Assembly (NCBI GenBank): GCA_934102215.1
Contig: CAKOSH010000007.1
Location: forward strand, 1 to 64,000
DNA from: an uncultured Bacilli bacterium
GTDB lineage: Bacteria; Bacillota_I; Bacilli_A; RF39; UBA660
Length of the DNA stretch: 64,000 bases
Reading direction: 5' to 3'
The first letter of the stretch is position 1. Every line of letters starts with the position of its first letter. Positions 1 to 7,976 of the stretch are shown here, piece by piece. The position numbers and the translations under genes are program-made. Under the pieces are notes generated by a model, which was not told where the DNA came from, did no database searches, and worked only from the letters and a program-made list of their open reading frames with translations.

Positions 1-30
1 TCTCGCAATTTAATTATATATCATTTTTTC

Positions 31-95
31 TAAAAATAAAAGACTATTGTCAAATTTTTACTTTGTCAACAGTCTGAGCACTATTTCTAGTGCTC
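31..95 (-). terminator. Double-hairpin terminator after the thioredoxin-fold gene
   Basis: Read on the minus strand, a perfect 8-bp stem with a GAAA loop (76..95) is followed by a longer imperfect hairpin (41..75) and a T-rich tail. It lies just past the stop codon of the gene ending at 104. Two hairpins in a row suggest a strong stop. Confidence 0.75.
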
Positions 96-103
96 TTCTT
101 TAA

Positions 104-814
104 CTATTTCTTTTTATTTTTATTATTGTTATTATTTTGCTTTTCTTGTTTTTCTTCTTTTACTTCTTCACGAATTGTTGAAGTTTTTTTATTTCCTTCA
201 ATAGCAGCAACTATCTTCTTAGTATTACATCTATTAGTTAAAACAATAACTACAGTTGAAGCAACTACTAAACATATAGTCCATATAATAACTGTGAAAT
301 TAGAAGGATTTAATATTTTATCCCATCTCTTACTATATTCATATTCTTCTAAAGCATCATATTTATCATTACTTTCATATAATGATTTAATAGCGGCTTT
401 AATACTTTCATCATAAGAATCAGTATATCCACCAAATACTTTATCACCAATTATAATATATGGAACACCAGTAGCAGGTTCTCCCATAAATGTAGAAATT
501 TCAGTTAATAAATTAGAATTTTCATCATTATACCATGATTCAAATGAAACTAATTTAAAATATTTTCCATATTCATCAGTAATTCCATTTAAGAATTCTA
601 AGAATTTTCTACAGTAAGCACATCCCTTTCCTCTAAACATATAGATTGTAATTTGATCATCTGTTTCTTTATAATTACTAAATTTTTCTTCAATTCCTTC
701 TTCAGCTAAAGTCTCTTTTAAATTTAAAGTTTTATATTGTTCTTTAGCAAAAGCCTTTACTGGAATAATAATAGATAGTAACATTAAAGCGATGATAGCA
801 ATCTTTTTCTTCAT
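104..814 (-). CDS. Secreted, membrane-anchored thioredoxin-fold protein
   Basis: The 236-aa protein starts with a signal peptide (about residues 1-23). A thioredoxin/glutaredoxin-like domain follows, with a CAYC redox motif at 65-68 and a GVP segment near 112 that matches the expected cis-proline. A single transmembrane helix lies near 172-193, followed by a short Lys/Asn-rich cytoplasmic tail. This predicts an extracellular thiol-disulfide oxidoreductase tethered to the membrane. An AGGAGA ribosome site precedes the ATG. The exact substrate cannot be read from the sequence. Redox activity is inferred from the fold and the CxxC pair. The gene stands alone, with its own terminator and a convergent border to unseen sequence on the left. 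Confidence 0.75.
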   Translation of the reverse strand: MKKKIAIIALMLLSIIIPVKAFAKEQYKTLNLKETLAEEGIEEKFSNYKETDDQITIYMFRGKGCAYCRKFLEFLNGITDEYGKYFKLVSFESWYNDENSNLLTEISTFMGEPATGVPYIIIGDKVFGGYTDSYDESIKAAIKSLYESNDKYDALEEYEYSKRWDKILNPSNFTVIIWTICLVVASTVVIVLTNRCNTKKIVAAIEGNKKTSTIREEVKEEKQEKQNNNNNKNKKK

Positions 815-879
815 AATATAATCTCCTTCCTACAATATAATTGTAAAGTATTTGATATGAAATTTCAATATTTTTTCGT

Positions 880-2073
880 TTATTTCAAATATTTAATTGT
901 GAAAATTGTACCAATATTAGGTGTACTTTTAACTGTGATACTTCCACCTTCTTTTTCAATTATTGTCTTTGAAAGTGAAAGACCTATACCAAAACTATCA
1001 TTACTACCATTCTTACCTTTATAAAATCTATCAAATATATGAGGTAAATCATCATTATCTATACCTTTACCATTATCTTTAATAAGTATTCTTGTATATA
1101 ATTTATTTTCACTATAATTTACTTCAACTGTGCCATATTCACTTGTGTGTTCAATTGAATTTTTTAATATATTAGTTATACTTTCAATTTGCCATTTAAT
1201 ATCACATAATAATTTAATATTATCGTCTCCTGATACTTTTATAGTAATATTTTTTAACTCTTTTATCATAGATACATTCTTAATACTTTCATTAATTATA
1301 TCTTTTAAATATACACTTTCTTTATTAAACTTAACAACATTCGCATCAAATTTTGATAATTTAAGAAGAGACATTACTAAGAAATTAATATTTAATATTT
1401 CACGTTTTATATTAATAAGAAATTTCTTTCTAGTCTTTTCATCCATATCAGGATTATCTAAAATATTATCTATCATTATTGTAATACTAGTAAGTGGTGT
1501 CTTTAATTGATGTGATATATCTCCAAGAGAATCTTTTAAATTTAATTTATCTTTAACACTATTATCAGCAACTTGTCTTAACATAATAGTTGTTTTAGAT
1601 ATTTCGTTTTTAAGTATAGAAAGTTCTCCTTCATTAAAATCATTTATATCTATATCAAACTGTCTATTATTGATTTTTGATATCATCTTAATAATTTCTT
1701 TTATCTTTTTAGATTTATTTTTATCATATAAATAAAATATCAATATGATTAATGAGTCAAAAGTAATAATTATTATTAATGATATAATTGTTATCTTATT
1801 ATTAACTTTATCATTTAATTTAATACTATTTATACCATATTTATTTAATATATCTTCACTATTTTCTTCACTATTTATTATTTCAATGATATCACTTTCT
1901 TCTATATCTGGATATTTATCTTTGATACTACTTATTATTGAGTTTATTTTATCATTATAATTCTTAGCATATGTTTTATATTCATATCTATTTAATATAA
2001 ATATTAATGATATATTAAATATTAATAATATTATAAGTGATAATATATATTTTTTTATTGTTTTATTCTTCAT
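880..2073 (-). CDS. Sensor histidine kinase, partner of the adjacent regulator
   Basis: The 397-aa protein has two transmembrane helices (about 9-28 and 94-115) enclosing a short extracellular loop. A dimerization/phosphoacceptor helix follows with His188 in an SHQLKTPLT H-box, then a HATPase domain with the DNGKGI and GIGLSLS nucleotide-binding boxes near 336 and 361. The loop of about 65 residues is small for direct ligand binding, so signal input may come through the neighbouring ABC permease, as in Bce-type modules. The start overlaps the end of the response regulator gene by 11 bases, which indicates translational coupling. Confidence 0.93.
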   Translation of the reverse strand: MKNKTIKKYILSLIILLIFNISLIFILNRYEYKTYAKNYNDKINSIISSIKDKYPDIEESDIIEIINSEENSEDILNKYGINSIKLNDKVNNKITIISLIIIITFDSLIILIFYLYDKNKSKKIKEIIKMISKINNRQFDIDINDFNEGELSILKNEISKTTIMLRQVADNSVKDKLNLKDSLGDISHQLKTPLTSITIMIDNILDNPDMDEKTRKKFLINIKREILNINFLVMSLLKLSKFDANVVKFNKESVYLKDIINESIKNVSMIKELKNITIKVSGDDNIKLLCDIKWQIESITNILKNSIEHTSEYGTVEVNYSENKLYTRILIKDNGKGIDNDDLPHIFDRFYKGKNGSNDSFGIGLSLSKTIIEKEGGSITVKSTPNIGTIFTIKYLK

Positions 2074-2704
2074 CTATTCTATAACCTATTCCTTTTATAG
2101 TAACTATTATATCACTATTTAACTTTTCACGTATTCTTTTCATATAAACTGTTATTGTATTATCATTAACATCATTACCAGTCCATTCCCATATACTATC
2201 AATAATTCTATCTCTTGTTACTACTTTATTTATATTTTCAATTAATAGATTTAGTATTTTATATTCAAGAGTAGTAAGATTTATTATTTCATTATTTTTA
2301 GTAACTATCATTTTATTCATATCAATTGTTATATCTTTTATTTTAATAGTCTTTTTATGTAATATTTTATTTATTCTGGCTATTAGTTCTAATGGTCTAA
2401 ATGGTTTAGTAATATAATCACTTGCGCCCATATTAAGTACTTCAACTATATTTTCTTCAATATCACATGCAGTTAAAAATATAACAGGTATATTCATTTT
2501 AGATAATTCTCTCTTATATAAATCAAATCCATTACCATCAGGTAAAGTAACATCTAATATTATTAAACTAGGTTTATTATGTTCTAAATAGTCTTTTGTA
2601 CTTTTAATATTATTTGTTACATCAAGATCTATATTATTTATATTAAATGTATATTTTAAATTATCACTTATACTTTTATTGTCTTCTACTAATAATATTT
2701 TCAT
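2063..2704 (-). CDS. OmpR/PhoB-family response regulator
   Basis: The 213-aa protein has an N-terminal receiver domain with Asp51 as the phosphoacceptor (ILDVTLPDG) and the conserved Lys near 101 (TKPFRP). A C-terminal winged-helix domain with the family's TVYMKRIREKL recognition-helix pattern follows. It is the cognate regulator of the overlapping histidine kinase. A GAAAGGAGT ribosome site precedes its ATG. The gene follows the FtsX permease, and its likely target is that transporter operon, whose promoter region holds tandem repeats of the kind OmpR regulators bind. Confidence 0.93.
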   Translation of the reverse strand: MKILLVEDNKSISDNLKYTFNINNIDLDVTNNIKSTKDYLEHNKPSLIILDVTLPDGNGFDLYKRELSKMNIPVIFLTACDIEENIVEVLNMGASDYITKPFRPLELIARINKILHKKTIKIKDITIDMNKMIVTKNNEIINLTTLEYKILNLLIENINKVVTRDRIIDSIWEWTGNDVNDNTITVYMKRIREKLNSDIIVTIKGIGYRIDEE

Positions 2705-2730
2705 ATATACTCCTTTCTTTAAATTATATC

Positions 2731-2752
2731 AAAAAAGGACACTAAAGTCCTT
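2731..2752 (-). terminator. Weak terminator/attenuator between permease and regulator
   Basis: A 6-bp GC-containing stem (2735-2740 with 2747-2752, 6-nt loop) followed by T's on the minus strand sits right at the permease stop codon. A TATAAT-like box follows 5 bases later. The stem is short, so it may only reduce readthrough into the two-component genes. Confidence 0.45.
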
Positions 2753-5339
2753 AAATGTTTTCATTACGAATATCTTCTATTATATTTTGTTTATTAACTT
2801 TCTTTATAGAGTAATTCATTATTATAAAAACTAATATAAATACTGCAAGTATACTTATAAATACTCCTCCAAATGGAAATTCATATTGAAATTCTCTACT
2901 TCCCTCTGAAAACGCTATATATATTAAATATGATATTCCTACTCCTAAAGGTATACCTATTAATAATGATTTTAATGAATAGAATACTGTTTCTAAATTA
3001 ATAAGTCTATTAAATTCATGTGATGTCATTCCCACACTTTTTAATATAGCAAATTCTCCACGTCTTAAATTAATATTAGTTGTTATTGTATTAAATATAT
3101 TTGTAATACCAATTAAAGTAATTACTGTAATAAATCCATATAAGAATATTGCCATTAAAGTATAAACTCCTTTAACAATTCTATAATTTTTATCAATATT
3201 ATCTAAATTATAATCTATATCTCCTAATATCTTTTCAATATTACTTTGTAATAAATCGGCATTATTACTTCTTATCAATATCCAGCCATAATTAAAATTA
3301 CTGTCAAGTTCTTTTAAATATTCATCACTTACTATTATAAATTCTGAATTATAAGTATTACTAAATCCAAATGGTCTTTCTTTAGTAACTTCAGATATTT
3401 TTATTTGATGAGTTATGTTATTAATTTTTATATCAACTTTGTCATTCTTTTTAATATTTAGCACTAATATTTCTATATCTTTTTTACTATCTTCATCATA
3501 AGCAAATGAATTATTGATAAGAATACCCGTATTTTTAACATCACTATAATTTAATCCTAGTGATTTAACATAAGTTCTATATTCTGAATCACCTATTGCA
3601 TATATTAATATCATTGTACCATTACTACCAACAAGTTTATTAAATTCTTTTGTGTAAAGTGTTTTATCTATAATTTCACCTAATAGTCTTTTTTGAAAAC
3701 TTATTCTTTCTATATTATCAAGATTAAATATTTGTTCTATTTTATTTAAGTTGTTTTCTTTATCTTTACTATTATCACCTATTATAAGTTGTATATTAAC
3801 ATCAGACTTGCCTACTTCTAAATTTAGTGTACTAAATGCCATATTCATGAAGTAATAAAGTCCAATAAATACTGATACTGATACTACTATTGATATAACT
3901 GTTGTTCTATATTTCTTTTTATTTCTTTTTAAATTCTTATATGATATAACTCCACCTACTCCAAATAATGATTTTATATATTTAGGAGTTCTTAACTTCT
4001 TAGATTTTATTTTAATATCTTCACTATTTCTTATAGCTACCATTGGTGATAATTTAGATGCTCTTCTAGCACTCTTTAATGCTGAAAAATATATTGTTAT
4101 GCTTCCAAGTAATATTGATATTAATATTGCTATAAAACTTGTACTAAAGACTAATGTTATTCCATTAAGAGCACCATATAAATAATAATTACATACTTTA
4201 ATAAGTATCCATGAAGCAAGTAATCCACATAATATACCAAAAGGTATACCAATTATACCAAGCATAAATGCTTCATATAAAACATTCTTCTTTATTTGTT
4301 TTGATGTAGCTCCTATACTTCTAAACATACCATATTGTTTAGTCTTTTCTGTTATAGATATATCAAAACTATTTTTAATACAAAATACAGATGAAACAAT
4401 TATTATTATAATTACAATAGTTGATAAAATATAAAGTACTTTCATAGTACTATCTTTAAGACTCATTGTTTCAAGTGAAATTAAATATCCATTCATGATA
4501 TGTGGTGTTGTTATTATTTTCTTTTCAATTTCATCTATTTCATTTTCTTTAAGTGAACTTAAATCAGTCATATATTTTTTATATTTTATAGGATCTATAT
4601 TTAATAATCTTGCTGTTACTTCATATCTATTTTTTAATGCTTCTTTAGTATATCTTAAGTATACATTGTATTCACCACTATAATTATTATCATTTAAATA
4701 TGTTATAAATGTATATCCTGGTGCTGAATAATTTTCTATTATTGTACTTGGTCTTTCTATAATACCAACTATTTTAAATGTCTTGGTATCTTTTATATCA
4801 AATGTTTCTTCATCTTTATGATATGGATTATTTTGATTAAGAGTATATCCATCACTAACTCTATCACCTAAATATAATGTTATAGTATCTCCAACTTTAT
4901 AATCAACTCTACCATTTGTTTTTAAATGTCTTGGTATAACTATTTCTTTATCATTAGATGGAAATCTTCCTTCAATTAAGTTAAGTGACACATTAGACAT
5001 AGTTATTTTATTCATAGCTATTAAATATGCATAAGGTTTATCTTCATTCTTACTATTATCAAGTTTTAAATAGCCTATGTTTTTACTTATATATATTTTT
5101 TCAAAATTCCTATTATTTTTTATTTCTTTTAATGTTTTACTATCTATATTACTAAATTCATAATGAAAGTTTCCATCTCTATTTATTTCAAATCTAATTA
5201 AACTTTCTCTAAAACTAGATACCATACTTGCTACTGCACATATAAGTGCTACTGAAAGAATTATTCCTATTATTGTTACTATTGTTCTTTTTTTATTAAG
5301 TTTTAAGTTTTTAATTGTTAATTTATTAAGGATATTCAT
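2751..5339 (-). CDS. FtsX/MacB-type ABC transporter permease, two FtsX domains
   Basis: The 862-aa protein has an N-terminal helix (about 17-39) and a large extracellular domain. Three helices near 300-420 form the first FtsX domain (signature around the QYGMFRSIGAT stretch). A further helix near 480 and a second extracellular domain lead to a second FtsX domain at the C-terminus (730-850, with EFAILKSVGMT). This is the single-polypeptide permease layout of peptide-sensing or peptide-exporting transporters in Bacillota. It sits 2 bases after the ATPase gene and upstream of a two-component pair, so resistance to antimicrobial peptides or cell-wall stress is likely. That role is inferred; the substrate is unknown. 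Confidence 0.88.
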   Translation of the reverse strand: MNILNKLTIKNLKLNKKRTIVTIIGIILSVALICAVASMVSSFRESLIRFEINRDGNFHYEFSNIDSKTLKEIKNNRNFEKIYISKNIGYLKLDNSKNEDKPYAYLIAMNKITMSNVSLNLIEGRFPSNDKEIVIPRHLKTNGRVDYKVGDTITLYLGDRVSDGYTLNQNNPYHKDEETFDIKDTKTFKIVGIIERPSTIIENYSAPGYTFITYLNDNNYSGEYNVYLRYTKEALKNRYEVTARLLNIDPIKYKKYMTDLSSLKENEIDEIEKKIITTPHIMNGYLISLETMSLKDSTMKVLYILSTIVIIIIIVSSVFCIKNSFDISITEKTKQYGMFRSIGATSKQIKKNVLYEAFMLGIIGIPFGILCGLLASWILIKVCNYYLYGALNGITLVFSTSFIAILISILLGSITIYFSALKSARRASKLSPMVAIRNSEDIKIKSKKLRTPKYIKSLFGVGGVISYKNLKRNKKKYRTTVISIVVSVSVFIGLYYFMNMAFSTLNLEVGKSDVNIQLIIGDNSKDKENNLNKIEQIFNLDNIERISFQKRLLGEIIDKTLYTKEFNKLVGSNGTMILIYAIGDSEYRTYVKSLGLNYSDVKNTGILINNSFAYDEDSKKDIEILVLNIKKNDKVDIKINNITHQIKISEVTKERPFGFSNTYNSEFIIVSDEYLKELDSNFNYGWILIRSNNADLLQSNIEKILGDIDYNLDNIDKNYRIVKGVYTLMAIFLYGFITVITLIGITNIFNTITTNINLRRGEFAILKSVGMTSHEFNRLINLETVFYSLKSLLIGIPLGVGISYLIYIAFSEGSREFQYEFPFGGVFISILAVFILVFIIMNYSIKKVNKQNIIEDIRNENI

Positions 5340-5341
5340 AA

Positions 5342-6013
5342 TTATTTCTCCTTAACTATTTTTCCATCTTCTATAGTAATAATTCTATCTGCATATGATG
5401 CAATTTCTAGGTTATGTGTAATCATTATTATTGTTTGTTTATAATCTTTATTCATTTTTTGTAATAATGTTACTACTTCTTCACTGGCTTTAGAGTCTAA
5501 GTTACCAGTTGGTTCATCAGCAAGTATTATTGCTGGTTTTGTTATTATTGCTCTACCTATTGATGTTCTTTGTTGTTGTCCACCTGATAATTCATTAGGT
5601 AAATGATTACGTCTTCTTTCTAGTCCTAATAGTTTAATTATTTCATTTAGTTCAAATTTATCAACTTTTCTATTATCAAGTTCTAGTGGAAGTGTTATAT
5701 TTTCTTCTGCTGTTAAAATTGGTATTAAGTTATAGAATTGATATATTAGTCCTACTTCTCTCCTTCTAAATATAGCAAGTTTATCACTATTTAATTTATA
5801 TATGTCTTGTCCATCTATAAATACTTTTCCACTTGTAGGTGTATCTACTCCACCAATAAGGTGTAATAACGTACTTTTTCCACTACCAGAAGCACCTACT
5901 ATTGCGACAAATTCACCTTTTTCTACTGTAAATGATACATTATCTAAAGCAATTACTTTATTATTATCTTTACCATATACTTTTGTTAAGTTTTCTACTT
6001 TTAATATTTCCAT
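5342..6013 (-). CDS. ABC transporter ATP-binding protein (MacB/LolD type)
   Basis: The 223-aa ATPase has Walker A GASGSGKST near 39-47, a Q-loop, the signature LSGGQQQR near 141, Walker B IILADEP near 160 and an H-loop (ITHNLE). Length and motif spelling match the MacB/LolD/BceA group that powers FtsX permeases. It is the first gene of the four-gene operon ATPase-permease-regulator-kinase. The upstream region contains two tandem 11-12-bp repeats, the probable operator. Confidence 0.92.
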   Translation of the reverse strand: MEILKVENLTKVYGKDNNKVIALDNVSFTVEKGEFVAIVGASGSGKSTLLHLIGGVDTPTSGKVFIDGQDIYKLNSDKLAIFRRREVGLIYQFYNLIPILTAEENITLPLELDNRKVDKFELNEIIKLLGLERRRNHLPNELSGGQQQRTSIGRAIITKPAIILADEPTGNLDSKASEEVVTLLQKMNKDYKQTIIMITHNLEIASYADRIITIEDGKIVKEK

Positions 6014-6055
6014 ATTTTCTTTCCCTTTCTTAATTTACAACATAAGTATACAAGA

Positions 6056-6078
6056 TGTAAAGTGACATGTAAGTGACA
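6056..6078 (-). promoter_or_regulatory. Tandem direct repeats, likely OmpR-type operator
   Basis: On the minus strand two adjacent copies, TGTCACTTACA and TGTCACTTTACA, lie about 45 bases upstream of the ABC ATPase start. Two direct repeats at an 11-12-bp period is the usual layout for OmpR/PhoB-family regulators, and such a regulator is encoded at the end of the same operon. Assignment to that regulator is inferred. Confidence 0.6.
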
Positions 6079-6114
6079 TTTGATGAATTATTTTAAATAT
6101 TGATTATTTATTCT

Positions 6115-6140
6115 CAAACGTGTCGGATTCGACACGTTTG
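6115..6140. repeat. Perfect 11-bp inverted repeat with 4-nt loop
   Basis: The two arms (6115-6125 and 6130-6140) are exact complements and unusually GC-rich for this genome. There is no T-tract on the minus side. It lies between the Fe-S scaffold gene's terminator and the ABC operon promoter. It may be a second terminator hairpin or a dyad operator. Confidence 0.6.
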
Positions 6141-6150
6141 AACTTTGTAT

Positions 6151-6190
6151 TAAATTTCAAAAAGGGCGAATTCGCCCCTTTGAGAAATAG
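6151..6190 (-). terminator. Terminator of the Fe-S assembly operon
   Basis: A GC-rich self-complementary core (6164-6177) extended by A/T pairs, followed on the minus strand by a run of T's. It sits directly past the stop of the scaffold gene that ends at 6194. Confidence 0.75.
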
Positions 6191-6193
6191 TAT

Positions 6194-7111
6194 CTATTTT
6201 AAGAACCCATTTATTATTGTTTGTTCTGCTTCACTTGCTGAAAGTCCTAGTGACATTAACTTAATAAATTGTTCACCAGCAATTTTACCTATTGTTGCTT
6301 CATGTACAAGACTAGCATCTACATTTTTAGCATATATTTGTGGTATTGATTTAACTTTACCATTATCTTTAATAATCGCATCACATTCTACATGACCATA
6401 ACATAAGCTATTACCTGTCATATTAGATTTAAATTCTTGATATGAATCCATTTCAGCAACACTTCTTGATGTTACATGAGAACTAGAATTATCTCCATTA
6501 AATTCTATATCGAACGATGTAGTTGCTTTTTGACTATTTGATGTAAATATTTTTTCATTTATTATTAAAGTAGAACCACTACTTAATGTTGCTTTTGTTA
6601 CTCTATTAGTGTCATCTACTCCTTTTATTTGACTTGTTTCCATAGTCATAAATGCATTATCATGTAGTGTTACTTCAGTAGTTGGATTAAGTATTCTTTT
6701 ACCACTACCTACGCCTTCTCCGTAATGTTTTTCAATATATTTAACACTAGCATTATCTTCAATAAAGAATCTATGAATACCATCATGTCTTGAATCTTTA
6801 TGATGTGGATTATTTATACCACAACCTGCGACTATTGTTACACTCGCATTCTTACCTATAAAGAAATCATTATAAACTACATCAGTAAGTCCACTTTCAG
6901 TTATAAGAACAGGAATGTCAACTATTGCAAATGGTGTATTTTCTTTTACATATATGTTGATACCTTTTCCTTCTTCTTTACTTTCTATGTTTACATATTC
7001 ATTTATTTTTCTTTCAATACCTTTTCCATCTTTTCTTATGTTGTATGCAGTAGCATTCAAGTAATCACCAGCACCAATAGTACTTAATAATTCAAGTTCA
7101 GTCTTATTCAT
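6194..7111 (-). CDS. Short SufB/SufD-family Fe-S cluster scaffold (SmsB-like)
   Basis: The 305-aa protein matches the beta-helix core of the SufB/SufD family. Recognisable segments include the SVTIVAGCGI stretch with a Cys, HRFFIEDNASV, and the C-terminal DASLVHEATIGKI segment typical of SufB/D, where the Glu and His are conserved. Standard SufB is about 465 aa and SufD about 420 aa. This short form lacks the N-terminal extensions and resembles the single scaffold of the minimal SMS (SmsCB) systems. Its start overlaps the end of the SufC-like ATPase gene. No SufD, SufU or SufS gene lies beside it. It should build clusters as a homodimer on the ATPase pair. Confidence 0.85.
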   Translation of the reverse strand: MNKTELELLSTIGAGDYLNATAYNIRKDGKGIERKINEYVNIESKEEGKGINIYVKENTPFAIVDIPVLITESGLTDVVYNDFFIGKNASVTIVAGCGINNPHHKDSRHDGIHRFFIEDNASVKYIEKHYGEGVGSGKRILNPTTEVTLHDNAFMTMETSQIKGVDDTNRVTKATLSSGSTLIINEKIFTSNSQKATTSFDIEFNGDNSSSHVTSRSVAEMDSYQEFKSNMTGNSLCYGHVECDAIIKDNGKVKSIPQIYAKNVDASLVHEATIGKIAGEQFIKLMSLGLSASEAEQTIINGFLK

Positions 7112-7814
7112 TCATCTCACCTACTTTACAACATGGTTTACTATTTATGTTAGATATAACTTCTTCTTTAGAACCAACTTTCTTAATAGTTCCATTTTCC
7201 ATAAGTATTATTTCATCAGCAATATCAAGTATTTTTTCTTGATGAGATATTACTAAAGTAGTCGCATCATTATTTTCTTGAATATTTTTAAATACTTTGT
7301 TTAGACTATTAAAACTCCATAAATCTATTCCAGCTTCAGGTTCATCAAATATAGCAAATTTAGGATCTCTTGCGATAACACTTGCTATTTCTATTCTTTT
7401 AAGTTCTCCACCTGAAAGTGATTTATTAACTTCTCTATCAATATATTCTAAAGCACATAGTCCTACTTTACTTAATATATCACATGCTTCTTTTTTAGTA
7501 AGACTTTTATTAGAAGCAACACTTAATAAATCATAAACAGTTATTCCTTTAAAACATACTGGTGTTTGAAATGCAAAGCCTATTCCTAGTTTAGCTCTTT
7601 CATCAATACTTTTGTTCGTAATGTCTTCTCCATTAAATAGAATTTTACCTTTATCTGGAATCGTAAGTCCCATTATTACTTTAGCAAGTGTACTCTTTCC
7701 ACTACCATTAGGACCAGTCAATGAATAAAATTTATTCTTTTCAAGTTTTAAATTTATATTATTTAATATTATTTTATTATCTCTTTCAAAATAAATATCA
7801 ATTAATTCTATCAT
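7104..7814 (-). CDS. SufC-like ATPase for Fe-S cluster assembly (SmsC-like)
   Basis: The 236-aa ABC-type ATPase has Walker A GPNGSGKST, the signature SLSGGELKR and Walker B FAIFDEPEAGID. The DEPEAGIDLWS form is typical of SufC. The ATG at 7814 was chosen over an upstream in-frame start because a GAAAGGAGT ribosome site precedes it by 4 bases. The protein is cytosolic and drives conformational change of the SufB/D-like scaffold whose gene overlaps its 3' end. A promoter-like TTTACA/TATACT pair lies upstream. Confidence 0.9.
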   Translation of the reverse strand: MIELIDIYFERDNKIILNNINLKLEKNKFYSLTGPNGSGKSTLAKVIMGLTIPDKGKILFNGEDITNKSIDERAKLGIGFAFQTPVCFKGITVYDLLSVASNKSLTKKEACDILSKVGLCALEYIDREVNKSLSGGELKRIEIASVIARDPKFAIFDEPEAGIDLWSFNSLNKVFKNIQENNDATTLVISHQEKILDIADEIILMENGTIKKVGSKEEVISNINSKPCCKVGEMNE

Positions 7815-7851
7815 AATACTCCTTTCAATAACTATAAAAATTATCATAATT

Positions 7852-7881
7852 AGTATATAACTATTTATATAAAATTGTAAA
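7852..7881 (-). promoter_or_regulatory. Sigma-A-like promoter for the Fe-S operon
   Basis: On the minus strand TTTACA (7881-7876) and TATACT (7857-7852) are separated by 18 bp, about 40 bases upstream of the SufC-like start. Confidence 0.5.
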
Positions 7882-7938
7882 GCAAAATAAGTAAGATTTC
7901 CTAGTGATTTTATATGAATTGATATTTAAGCAAAAGAA

Positions 7939-7967
7939 AAGTGGAATAATGTTTGGTTATTCCACTT
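7939..7967. terminator. Terminator of the BspA-like gene
   Basis: A perfect 11-bp stem (7939-7949 with 7956-7966) followed by T-rich sequence on the minus strand, immediately past the stop of the surface protein gene. Confidence 0.8.
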
Positions 7968-7976
7968 ATTGTTAAG

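Noticed and set aside
6115..6190. Two close palindromes as a CRISPR or IS end
   Set aside because: They are single, different hairpins at an operon boundary; no array or transposase nearby.
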